Assembly (NCBI GenBank): GCA_902651635.1
Contig: CACRSC010001923.1
Coordinates: 779,134-801,495 of the forward strand
DNA from: Mastigamoeba balamuthi
Taxonomy: Eukaryota > Evosea > Mastigamoebida > Mastigamoebidae
DNA length: 22,362 nucleotides
Direction of reading: 5' to 3'
Part shown: in pieces, positions 8,483 to 22,093 of the stretch
How the letters are laid out: each line of letters opens with the position of its first letter
Numbering within the stretch: position 1 is the stretch's first letter
Made by a program: the position numbers and the translations under genes
The notes under the pieces: generated by a model
Databases searched by the model: none
What the model saw: only the letters and a program-made list of their open reading frames with translations
Told to the model about the DNA's origin: nothing

Positions 8483-11400
8483 ATGGAACACACATTTCCT
8501 CAGAAATCCACTCGCCAAAACGTCATCACTGAGGAGAACTCATTCATTAGTATTAAAGACCCGTTCATCCACACATCCAGCATATCAGAGCGGCGTATGT
8601 TACAGATGAAGAAGAAGTCCAAAGCACCCGCATCGCAGTTCGCCACAATGGCGTCAAAGGACCACTCTCAGAAGGAGGGCGCTGTGGTGCTTCCTGCTAG
8701 CGTCGAGGACATGCAGCGGGTGGTTGGGGCTTATCAGAGATGCCCTGTCCCCGGGTATGACCTTAGCCGAGTCAAAATCATCTACTTCCCGAGACAGGAG
8801 AAACTGTTCGAAGCTCGCATAGCTGCTCTACAGAATCGGAAGGGGTATGAGCTGTACGAGCCCACGTGGAACCGCATGAGCTGCCCTGCGTTGCGAGCCG
8901 AGGTGATAGAAAAGATGCGGAGCCTCGTGGCGCCGTACAGGGACGTATCATTCCCGTCTGTGAGTTTCGCCCTGCTGTGGCACGGCACCAACCACACGGC
9001 GCTGGAGAGTATCCTGAATGACGGGTTCACTATCTCAGGCGACAGTGGGTTCTGTCTCAGAGGGGTGGTCAGCCAGTACGAGGCACGGTATGCATACCAG
9101 CTGCACAGCCAGGGTGTGCTACTTCTCAACTGCGTCTCGTTCTTCTCAGCATTTCCCGTGATCGAGGGTGATTATGCTGTACTGGAGGGCATGGAACAGA
9201 CACTCAACTACGACGCGCTCTTTATTCCGACACGCCCGCGGGACGGCAAACCTGGTCACAGGGCGTTTGTGCCGTGTTCAGCTCCTCAGCAAGCGTGGTG
9301 CCACGAGTTCGTAATTCTCCAGCCCTTTCAGTGCCTTCCCCGCTACATTGTCGAGCTCCAGCCATCTGCCTGGTCTATCACGGTTCCTCCACCCCCAAAA
9401 TGCGCTACCACTCGCGATCGAGTCGTTCCAGAGGTCAAGCTGCAAAAGGGAGCAGTAGATTTGATTAGGGCACCGCAGGAGGCACTTACTTATACAATCG
9501 CATCAGAGCTTCAGGTCTTCTTACAGGAGAAACAGAAAAGGGATCATACCCAAGAGAATCGCAACCAGGATATCCCACAAGAGCCCCACGGAGTCCTGCG
9601 GCCAGGCCAGGCGTTGGTAGAGGGTAGACCTGCCCCTGCATCGGCCTCCAACTGCCTCCTGTGCGACAGGCCTAGTATCATTGAGCTCTCAACGAATGAG
9701 GTTCGGAGGATCGAGTTCGAACTGTATGACACCCAAGGACGCAAGACAACACTTGCGGAGTTGTGCGTCTCGCTTCCCAATAAGCTGCACTCGCAGCCGC
9801 CAGGAAAGTGTGTCTGTGTCGCGCACGCACACCGATGGGAAATCAGCTCCAGCCGACCAGGGAACTTCTCTCTCACGGCAACTATTAACGGGAAGAACAT
9901 CGAGGGCACCCCTGTTGATGTCACCGTCTCGCTGCCTCCAGATGCACAAACGTGGACGCCGCAGGACATCGCATCGTTTGTTGTCTCTGAGTGCCACGTC
10001 CGGCTGCGTCCCGACTACTATCTGACAGAAGGCAAAGATCTCAACTGGACAGCTCTTGTGGACATGTCGGACAAGGATCTCGGTAAGACACTGGGCATTC
10101 ACGATGCAGATATGATGCAACGGCTACGCTCTAAGATCGACGAGCACATGCCCAAGGCATTGCGGCATAGCCAGACCCACACAATCACCGAAGGAGACGT
10201 TATCGTCAGCGCAGGCGTCACTTACAAGCTGTGCTCCAAACTGTCGCACAACGTTCATGGCAATCAGGTGTGGAAGGCAAAGGCCGGGAAAAATGGGGAG
10301 TACGTCGCCATCAAGTTGTTTCCGGACTGCAAGGGACGCGATACGGAGAACTCTGCTCTTAACGAGGCTGGACAGTACGCGGCACAGACGAAGGGCACAT
10401 TCGAGTTCCTTCAGATGTTCGCAGTGTGCATGGAGTTCGGGTGTCCTCTGGACTCTGTGCTCGCAGACCTGGTCGGAAGCGATAAGTGGGAGCAGAAGCG
10501 CGTGCTTCTGTCCGAGGCAGCCGGTGGTCATTGGTGCTCTACACAGCCGTGGACGTGTATGGACAGATCTTAAGCCTCAGAACTTCATAGTGACTGGGAT
10601 CGGAGCAACTAAGGTCAAGATCATCGACCTCGAGCACTGCTGCGCCTCTGGAGACATCCCCATTGCCGGCACACCTCGCTATGCAGCTCCAGAGCTTCTC
10701 GCGACACCGGCAGCTCCGGCGCACTCCCTGATGGATGCGTGGTCCTTCGGCCTGATGGTTCTCGAGGCTGATATTGACCACCAGCCGTACGACGACGTGC
10801 CTCAGGTGTGTCAGGCTGGCAAGGAGGAACAGGAAGACGTGATAAGGGCATTCCTGGCGGGCCCGAGACCGTTCCCACTGCCCAGCTCCATGCCTCCCGT
10901 GCATCAAGCGTTCTTCCAGATGGCGCTGGCCAAGAGGCCTTGCGCCCGCTCGTCGCTATCGGCCCTGAAGTCGCATGATCTGCTGCGACGCTCTTTCACG
11001 ACGACGGCACTCAACGAAGCCAATAAGCTGTGCGCGATGCCGTGGGCACCGCTGTTGAACAAGCTCCAACCTCTGCTCCGGCAGAATCACGCTCAGTATC
11101 CGAATCTCAAGAGCCGCCTCATCGAACTCCCCGAGGGTGGGTGGACTGTCAGCCAGATGGCAGCTAGGCACGCTCCACCGCAGTGCCTCTCTCAGCTTGA
11201 GCAAGAGGCTGTGACCGAGGTTGGAAAGTTCCTGGAAACCAACCTGAGAGGGACAGAGTTCAAAAGGCGCATCGTGGCCATGGAGCTGCTTCAGAACCGC
11301 AAGGCCGAGACGGTTTTTCTGCAGCGCGTTGAACATCTCAACTCCCTCAAAGGGCTCTCGCGAGTCAACAGGTGGGACACAGCATCTGCGGAGTACTCCG

Positions 11401-12248
11401 ATGGCCAGCTGTGCAATCGCGGTACAGAGTAGATTGATGCAAGGCGCCGTGTGATGGAGGAATGGGAGGCACGTGCGACCTCGGCTCCCAGATCCGCTCA
11501 ACTACGCGCTCTGTACCCCAATGTGCGCATCGTGCCTGTCGTACGAGGGCTGAGTGAGGACTTCATGATAGCCAACGCAGCACTCGGCTTCCCAAATGTG
11601 AGCACTCTCGACTCGGGGTACTACGGCAAGGGAATCTACTTCACCACGTCGATGACATACGCGTCGCTCTACACGGACAACGTTCTCTACGTCGGTTTCT
11701 TGGTGGCTGGCAGCGTGTTCCCAGTTGTCGAGGACCCCGCCGAGGACTATCCAAATCTCGTGGGGAAAGCGCAAGTCAACGGCTACGACACCCACTACGT
11801 GCTTGTTCACCAAAAGGGCAGCAGTGCCGACGACCTCAGTGAATGGCGCCCCGATAAATTCGATAGTCCTGTCCCTGAGCTCGAGTACGACGAAGTGGTC
11901 ACCTTCTCTGACGGTGGAGGCAGCGTGCTACCGTACGTGCTCCTCCATCTCGACTGCGAGGCCTCAGAGACACCCTCCGTTGCTCCGAGCCTCCCTCCTC
12001 GCCCCGTCGTGGCCCACCGCGACACCATCTCCTCGGAGCAGCTGAGCCACTATATCAGCATGGGCCTTCGTGGTGATGCCGGCCCCGAGTCTTCGTCCAT
12101 TTCGGACCGGTCACCTCCTCCACCCCCGAGATCACCAATCGGTTGTCTGCCTCCGATACCACCGCCTGGGTGTGGCATCTATCCTCGCAAGAAAACCCCC
12201 CCTCCTGTGCCACAGAGGGACAGAGGTCCCCATGATGGTATGAGGTGA
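8483..12248 (+). CDS. ART-like / filamin / SAM / protein kinase / ART-like fusion protein (~1230 aa), with one apparent frameshift
   Basis: Start 8483 gives the longest frame; ATG 8648 has a better context (CCACAATGG) and may be the real start. Domains: ART-like 1 at about residues 95-300 (LLWHGTNHTALESIL, SFFSAFPVIEGDY, HEFVILQPFQCLPRYIVEL); filamin-type Ig repeat about 386-487 (ends GNFSLTATINGKNIEGTPVDV); SAM domain about 490-555 (WTPQDIASFV ... LGKTLGI); kinase about 569-840 (VAIKLF lysine, WTDLKPQNF catalytic loop, IDLE in place of DFG, GTPRYAAPELL); ART-like 2 about 900-1120 (DSGYYGKGIYFTTS, FPVVEDPAEDYP, YDEVV); then a Pro-rich tail (SPPPPPRSP, KTPPPVPQR) suited to SH3 binding. The frame moves +1 near 10523 inside the kinase domain, where homology continues across the shift. 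TAG 11430-11432 is removed if 11372-11443 (CAG/GTGGGA...GCAAG) is a 72-nt intron; that splice keeps frame. Likely a cytosolic signalling protein, substrates unknown. Confidence 0.72.
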
Positions 12249-12665
12249 TGGCAACTCTGTGTGCATGCAAACGCAAACCGACAGCTCAGCAACAGATACT
12301 GCGGCGGATGCACTCATGGGAGTCCTGTGGGCCGGCCTCGCCCCGGGACGCACACTTGTTAAGGTGGGACTGATGGGCAGAACTTCTCCACATTTACACC
12401 CGAATCCTGTAAGGAAACACAATTTGCGGGCAAACCAATTGAACTGTTGGAGGAGAAATGATGATTTCTTGCCTCTCTGCGAGTCCACTTCATCCCGACA
12501 CCCCTCAAACACATCGTGAGCATTTTTGCTGCATCTCAAACAGGTCTACTCGCCTTCCCTCCTCAAGAAGCGCTCATGTACGTCATACGCCAATCTCTGC
12601 CCTGCGCAGGAGTTTAAGTGCCCAAGGCAAAACCAAGTCATGGTGAACAAATGTGGCCCACTTTC
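12249..12665. other. Convergent 3' intergenic region, no gene seen
   Basis: These 417 bp lie between the stop of the ART-kinase gene (plus) and the stop of the two-TM protein gene (minus), so both 3' ends face each other. Short open frames here lack conserved motifs. I see no RNA gene, no repeat of note and no canonical AATAAA. Confidence 0.55.
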
Positions 12666-13586
12666 TCACAAATCCTGTGTTTCGTCATCTTCTTCAGCCA
12701 TCTCGCGGAACTCGACTGTTGTCCTGACGTGTGTGACTCCCCTGAATGCGACCATGTCAGCGCGCACAGGCCTCCACGAGTGTAAGAAGAGCGTGACGGG
12801 GTCCCAGATGGCGATCCACCCCGCAATCGTCAGCCACTGCACCCCGATGTCGACGAGCCAGTAGTACTCGCTGGCGTACGACCTCCCGAGGCGCCCGACG
12901 AGCGCAGCGACCACCAGCAGCGCCACGAGGATCAGCGTGCCCACGAGCAGCGTCGAGCGGCCGTTCCTGAACATCACGCGCAGCTCGCGACTCTTCTGCA
13001 GCTCGCGGTACTTGAACCAGTTGAGCAGCGCCTGGGGCACCCTCGCCGCGTCGCGGCTGCCCTCGAACCGCCTCGGCAGGATCACCGCAATATGGCACTT
13101 CTTGGGGCCCCCGAGCTCGTCCACGCAGTCGACGATGTAGTTCTCGACTGCGCAGGGGCCGGAGCAGCGATCTCTTAGCGAAATTCGAACCGCCCCAGTT
13201 CCCCCGCGCACTCTCGTCGCGGAGGGCCTTGCGCAGCAGCGGGCTCGGGTCGTGCGCGACGAAGAGCTCCATGGGGTTGGCGACCTGTATCTCTATGATG
13301 CGCTTGCCGTCGTCGCCTTGCAGCGCGTCAGGGGGCGGCAGTGTACGAAAGATGCACTGTTTTGAATACCTTGCGGGTACTCGTCCCTGAGGTTCGCCGC
13401 TGGCAGCTCGATGTCCACGCCGGGGCTCCTGGGGCGCAGCGACTCGGACGACGACCTGCCCGTGCTCGGCGACGCGACGTGGGCGAGCCCCGTGGCGACC
13501 GTGTGCCACCACGCCAGAGTCTTCGAGGTGCTCGCCGCTGGCCCGTCGGGCAGCTCGGGCGGCTGCAAGCTCCGCGTCCTCCACAT
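12666..13586 (-). CDS. Two-TM membrane protein similar to a bacterial hypothetical family (274 aa, three exons)
   Basis: Exons 13586-13370, 13316-13191 and 13147-12666 join at phase 1 through 53-nt and 43-nt GT-AG introns and give 825 nt with TGA stop. The N-terminal 70 residues are Ser/Pro-rich. The middle has a soluble HIAVILPRRF...VPQALLNWFKYRE segment followed by a charged helix. Two membrane segments lie at about residues 180-202 (TLLVGTLILVALLVVAALVG) and 212-236. The second runs into GWIAIWDPVTLFLHSWRPVR, which resembles the GWVAxWRPLEIFLYDWWPI signature I recall from bacterial two-TM proteins of unknown function. That likeness comes from memory and suggests bacterial origin. The protein ends in an acidic tail (EEDDETQDL). 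An acceptor-like GCGCAG sits directly before ATG 13586, so an upstream non-coding or coding exon is possible. The gene follows DDX42 on the same strand. Confidence 0.68.
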
Positions 13587-13873
13587 CTGCGCCCGCGCGC
13601 GGGGGGCTCTCAGTGACGACGCTCAGCGGGTGTGCGTGAGCTGCCGCACAGAGGCCATCTGCAGAGGCGCCGGTGGAGACAGTGCAGCGGCTCCCGCACA
13701 GTGAGCAGATTTTGCGTGCAAGTCGGGAAAAATACTCTCTTTGGGCATCGGGCTGTTCCAGTGAGCGCACAGATGCACCGGACCCCCCTGGGAACACTCG
13801 CTCGCTCGCAGCGCACGGGAATGCGGGGGAGACGCAGGCGGCAAAAAGCCTCTGTTGTCTGGGTTGTGCCGTC
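13587..13873. other. Spacer between helicase stop and two-TM gene start
   Basis: These 287 bp separate two minus-strand genes, so they should contain the helicase 3' UTR and the promoter and leader of the two-TM gene. The sequence is GC-rich and open in several frames without any recognisable domain. I see no defined motif. Confidence 0.45.
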
Positions 13874-17687
<3,814 letters not shown>

Positions 17688-17898
17688 CGCCGCCGCCTGG
17701 GTCGCACAACACAACGGGGAGAGAAAATATCGACCCAGAGGGGTATCTTATGACCCATGACGTGTCACTCAGAATCTTGCTCTCCTCGGCCCAATCTGAT
17801 TCAATGCCATACATTCCTCCCATATTGTGCGCAGTGCAGAACTGGAAGTGGGCTCTGAAAATGAAACACGATTTTGTTGTGAAACGTGGTAGACATTT

Positions 17899-18122
17899 TT
17901 ATACAACAGTGCCCGGCTTTTGTGGCCCTGCAGGAGTTGTCGTCCCCAGTGTGTTCTTCTGCGCTGCTGCCTCTCGGACCCGCCCCTTGGGTACAATGAC
18001 AACATTGTTTTGGAGCTCAAAATTGCACCGCGACCCATCGATGCCCACGCCTATGTGGAGGTGTCCAAACACGGTGTACTTCGGACTGGCAATCAATGAA
18101 CGGAGGGAGCAGCGGGCCAGTT
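17899..18122 (-). pseudogene. Possible calcineurin-like phosphoesterase C-terminal fragment
   Basis: On the minus strand an open stretch contains KYTVFGHLHIGVGIDG, which resembles the C-terminal GHxH metal-binding motif and following hydrophobic segment of metallophosphoesterases. A second frame continues with YPRGGSERQQRR, similar to the YPRE-type end I recall for that family, so a frameshift or short intron would be needed. No upstream metal-binding motifs are visible. The same fragment recurs at 18935-19158 in copy 2. This is a weak call. Confidence 0.28.
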
Positions 18123-18374
18123 CAAACCAACTCAACTCTGCTGTGCTGCAGAGGAGCCTGCTGACGTGCTCGCAGCACTGTACCTGCGCAATCATCAACA
18201 CTGCGACGGTGATCACGAGCGGCATGATCGACGTCATCGTCCCCGACCACAAGGAGATCACCGCCAACTGCGGCTGGGGCCAGCAGGACCAGCCCTCTGC
18301 CCGCAGCATCTGGGTACTCTCGCAGCGCGTCCTCCACGCTGGCTGACTGACTGGCTGGCTGCTCCAAAACTGTC

Positions 18375-18375
18375 N
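18375..18375. other. Single ambiguous base (N) at a likely contig join
   Basis: This is the only N in the window. It lies exactly between two copies of a 1035-bp sequence, so the left piece ends and the right piece begins with the same sequence. That is what an unmerged contig overlap joined by a placeholder N would look like. Confidence 0.9.
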
Positions 18376-18723
18376 CTGGGGCTGGGGCTGCTGCTGCTGG
18401 AGGCGCTTGGTGGCGCGGTAGGCGAGGAAGCTCTCGACGGGGTCCATGTCGTCGATGTCCGGGCGCTCCGGGGCGCCGGTGCTGCCGCGCTGGGCCGCGC
18501 GGGCAGCGGGGGCAGCGGCGGCCTCGCGGGCGACCTGCTGCTCGACGCCCGCCATGAAGGCGTCCAGGGGGTCCACCTCCTCCCCCGCGGCCTCCTCGGC
18601 GCCCACGCGCGAGGCGGCAGGCGCGCAGGGCTCGTCGTCGGCGCCCTCGAGCGGGTCGTCGCCGGGGGCCAGGCGTGGGTGCTTGGCCTGGGGCTCGCTG
18701 TCTCCGCTCAGCACGCGCTTCAT
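18376..18723 (-). pseudogene. Second copy of helicase exon 1 (probable assembly duplicate)
   Basis: It encodes the same N terminus as helicase exon 1 from the ATG at 18723 but stops at the N, before the exon's last ten coding bases and the donor. It has no downstream exons of its own. It is best read as the same exon assembled twice. If the repeat is real, this would be a dead exon fragment. Confidence 0.85.
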
Positions 18724-19410
18724 CGCCGCCGCCTGGGTCGCACAACACAACGGGGAGAGAAAATATCGACCCAGAGGGGTATCTTATGACCCATGACGTG
18801 TCACTCAGAATCTTGCTCTCCTCGGCCCAATCTGATTCAATGCCATACATTCCTCCCATATTGTGCGCAGTGCAGAACTGGAAGTGGGCTCTGAAAATGA
18901 AACACGATTTTGTTGTGAAACGTGGTAGACATTTTTATACAACAGTGCCCGGCTTTTGTGGCCCTGCAGGAGTTGTCGTCCCCAGTGTGTTCTTCTGCGC
19001 TGCTGCCTCTCGGACCCGCCCCTTGGGTACAATGACAACATTGTTTTGGAGCTCAAAATTGCACCGCGACCCATCGATGCCCACGCCTATGTGGAGGTGT
19101 CCAAACACGGTGTACTTCGGACTGGCAATCAATGAACGGAGGGAGCAGCGGGCCAGTTCAAACCAACTCAACTCTGCTGTGCTGCAGAGGAGCCTGCTGA
19201 CGTGCTCGCAGCACTGTACCTGCGCAATCATCAACACTGCGACGGTGATCACGAGCGGCATGATCGACGTCATCGTCCCCGACCACAAGGAGATCACCGC
19301 CAACTGCGGCTGGGGCCAGCAGGACCAGCCCTCTGCCCGCAGCATCTGGGTACTCTCGCAGCGCGTCCTCCACGCTGGCTGACTGACTGGCTGGCTGCTC
19401 CAAAACTGTC
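18376..19410. repeat. 1035-bp direct repeat, copy 2 (starts after the N)
   Basis: This is the second copy of 17340-18374. It starts in the middle of helicase exon 1 and runs without a visible break into unique COG4-like sequence at 19411, so it is the copy physically linked to the right part of the window. Collapsing the two would shorten the window by 1036 bp and leave one helicase exon 1. Confidence 0.93.
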
Positions 19411-20201
19411 GTTGATCAGCTGCCTGGGCCAGAGCGCATCGGACGTCGAGATGCTCAAAGCCATCACGTTCTCCGAGTGCCAGAAGCTCTTCGGCCACGT
19501 GACCGGCGCTCTCGACAAGATCCGCACGTGTCTCTAGACGCTCACCGACACGAGCAAGAGCTGCCCCGCCACCGTCGCGGTTCACCGACTGCCCTGCTCG
19601 CCCGCCACTCACCCTTGTCGTTCTGATGGCCCCGCCCAGGAATACGTGGACGTCACGTGCAAGCAGTACGTGCTTCCGAGGATGCGTGGCACGCTGGATA
19701 TGATCGCCAGCGCGCGTCTAGTACGAGCTCACGTAGAGCGAGTTCGACTTGCTCGAGTAAGCCGAGACCCCGTTCATCGTGCTGGCGGCGTCGACCGAGT
19801 CGGTGTGCCGCCAGTACGAGGGCGCGCTGACGCAGGGCGCGTACGAGGCCCTCGTCTGCAAGATCGTCGGCACCGTCACCGAGCGCGTGGAGCAGGCGGT
19901 GGCGCAGCGGCGCTACAACCAACTGGGGGCGCAGCAGCAGCAGAGCGGCGTGTACAAGATGACCGCGCAACTGAGTAGAGGGGCGCGCGGGACAGGCTGA
20001 CGAGGCTCTCGCACATGGCGGAGTTCCTGAGCGTCGAGAGGGTGCCCGAGGCCGCGTAGCTCTGGCGTGCGAGCAGCGGCAAGGTCACGTGGCGCCTGGC
20101 GCCGACAGAGGTCATGCGCGTGCTGGCGCTCCGCGTGGAGTTCCCCCCGGGAGCAGACCGCCATCCTGAGACTCAACGAGAAGTGCGCACTGTCAAGATA
20201 G
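19188..20201 (+). pseudogene. COG4: Decayed C-terminal region of COG4 (conserved oligomeric Golgi complex subunit 4)
   Basis: COG4 belongs to the Golgi vesicle-tethering complex. Recognisable blocks in order: HCTCAIINTATVITSGMIDV; LKAITFSECQKLF; EYVDVTCKQYVLPRMRG (after a likely intron ending CCCGCCCAG at 19639); YELT.SEFDLLE.AETPFIV; TESVCRQYEGALTQGAYEAL; RDRLTRLSHMAEFLSVERV; and GKVTWRLAPTEVMRVLALRV, which closely resembles the extreme C terminus of human COG4. The frame is broken by TAG at 19535, 19719, 19734, 19976 and 20057 and TAA at 19758. It also shifts near 19715, near 19950-19975 and in the C6 run at 20143-20148. Only about the last third of the usual ~785 residues is present. The first block also occurs in copy 1 (from 18152). 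It could be a pseudogene, or a real gene in low-quality sequence. Confidence 0.7.
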
Positions 20202-21130
20202 AACACCTTCAACCCGCTGCTGGCGCTGACTCTGCACATCAATTCGAGATATCTATGGACGAGCTCCGATAGGGGTAGCCGTGGCGCTGGCCCCATAGAT
20301 CGCTAAACGTTTTCACAAGAGCCACACGAGTTCTGTCACCGCAGAGAGTTGTTTTATTCGTCTGCCGCCTAACGACGTTGCCTATGATTCACTGTTTCGT
20401 TGTGCCCCTCTCTGCATGCCGGCCCCGCGACGAGCGAGGGCGACACCCCAGGATCAGCCACGAGGAGGCGTGGGCACTTCTGATCCCGCCGGCCGCGCGT
20501 GCCACTGTTGCTGGCAGCGCCAGCTCCTGCTGCCTCTTCCAACTCGGCGCCCTGCAGCTAGCTGCCTCTGCTTCCGCTGGTGCTGGTGCCCGTCGCTCCT
20601 CGGCCGCGCGGTGAGGCGGACAGCGCCCCGGGGCGACGCCGCGGTGGGCCGCGGCTGCCGTCGAGGCCACCGCGTTGTCGCGCGTGGGCGACGCGGCGAG
20701 CGGGGCGCCGCGGGGCACACCCGCAGTCGGCCCCCAGGAATGGCGTGTCGAGGTCGCGTTTGTGACCGCCGAGGGCCCCGCGACGCCCCCCATTGCCGGG
20801 CGCGACACCCGCGCTGGTGCGGGAGCGGGGGTGGCGGGGAGGCTCGAGGGGGGCAGAGGGCGCCCGGGCCAGAGTGCCTGCGCCTGCACCTGCGCCTGCT
20901 ACTCCTCCTCCGAGAGGCACGCTGGCCCGCACTGGTGCCCTCTGCCCCCGTTGCCCCCCGCACCCCCGCACGTGCGAGGGCCGATGGGGCCCTGGCCCGG
21001 GGCAGCGCCCGCCGGCGGGAGACCCCAGTGGGTCCCCCAGTGCGGGTGCGCTGCCCTCGGTGGGCCATGTGGGCCCCTGCCCTCGGCCCCCGCGTGCCTC
21101 CGCTGCCTCCGCTCCGCTCCAAGTCTTATC
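20202..21130. other. GC-rich region without a defensible gene
   Basis: Both strands are open for long stretches because GC content is very high, so open frames carry little weight. The most natural-looking segment is plus 20611-20880 (contains GPQEWRVEVAFVTAEGPAT, with third codon positions mostly G or C), which could be an exon, but there is no recognised domain and no ATG start. The opposite strand gives only Ala/Pro/Arg-rich sequence. A CAC/GTGAGT donor-like site on the plus strand is at about 21157. Confidence 0.3.
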
Positions 21131-22093
21131 AACCACGTCTGGACAGCGCGGCCACGTGAGTACCGGTACCGGCAGGGCAGAAGAACAACAGAGACGCCCG
21201 CCCGGCCAACAGAGTTGTTGCGCTCGTTTTCGTGGAATTTCCCCTCCCAATTTTCTGCATTTTCCCACCGCGATCCGATGACTCAAAGAGCAACAGAAAT
21301 CACTTCCAGAAGATCACCCCTTCGATCACAACGGACACACAGCGGAGAACGCGCTGGCCCGCAAAGCAAGGCGGGAAATATGTATACACGGAGAGTGAGC
21401 GGCGACAGAGAACGGGCATATCCGCGCGCCGATAACACAACGGAAAATCAGAAAAATCAAAATCCGAATCTGTGCTCCCAAATCAAACAGAGCGCGCCGC
21501 CGTTTCGCGCCAACGAGGGCGCCGACGTGCGCCCGATACCGCGGTCGCAAAGTAGGGAGAACGAGTCCCTCGGACGCTCGGACCCCCACAGGAAGCGCGC
21601 ACCAACAAAACCTCGGGCAATTTCTATCGCCCCTCAAATTCGAATTCAAACTTCCAACAGAAATCGGAAATTGAGGGGAAACCGCACTCGACGCCTACCC
21701 TCTGGTGCGCGCTCAATTGTACCATCGCCTCGAGGGAGGAGAGGGCGAAGAGCCGACGGGGAGACTTAATTCCTTTATAGCAGAAAAGAAAACGAAGAGA
21801 CACAAAATAACTTCAAACACGCTTGGCACACGCGCTCTCGACAACGCGCACCACGCCGCGAACAGAAATCGCCGCGCAGATGGGGGGCGACGAGGGGCGA
21901 TCGGTCGCAGTGGGAATTTAACGGCGTGGGGCTGCGGGGCGCGCGCGGAAGGGAGGAGAGGAAATTTGCCGCGAAAACAAAAGAAACAAACACCCAATTG
22001 CACACGCTGGGCGAAGCACAAACCGGAGGGGAAGATGCGCACCGCGGATGGCCCGGTGTCGACGCCCGGAAGGTCTGGACCGAACAGCACCCG
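21131..22093. other. Non-coding-looking region, no gene seen
   Basis: The plus strand is purine/A-rich with scattered CGCG-containing motifs. I find no conserved protein motif, no tRNA-like structure and no tandem repeat. E2F-like TTTCGCGCC (about 21512) and GGCGGGAAA (about 21370) occur but are short. Open frames here are Arg/Asn/Thr-rich without domain character. Confidence 0.4.

Noticed and set aside
20389-20889. Minus-strand 166-codon open frame
   Set aside because: It is Ala/Pro/Arg-rich, lacks any domain, and overlaps better-looking plus-strand sequence. Open frames are expected by chance at this GC content.
20675-21769. Plus-strand 364-codon open frame
   Set aside because: It starts at TTG, runs from GC-rich into A-rich sequence with a complete change of amino-acid composition, and shows no domain. 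Only its first part might be coding.
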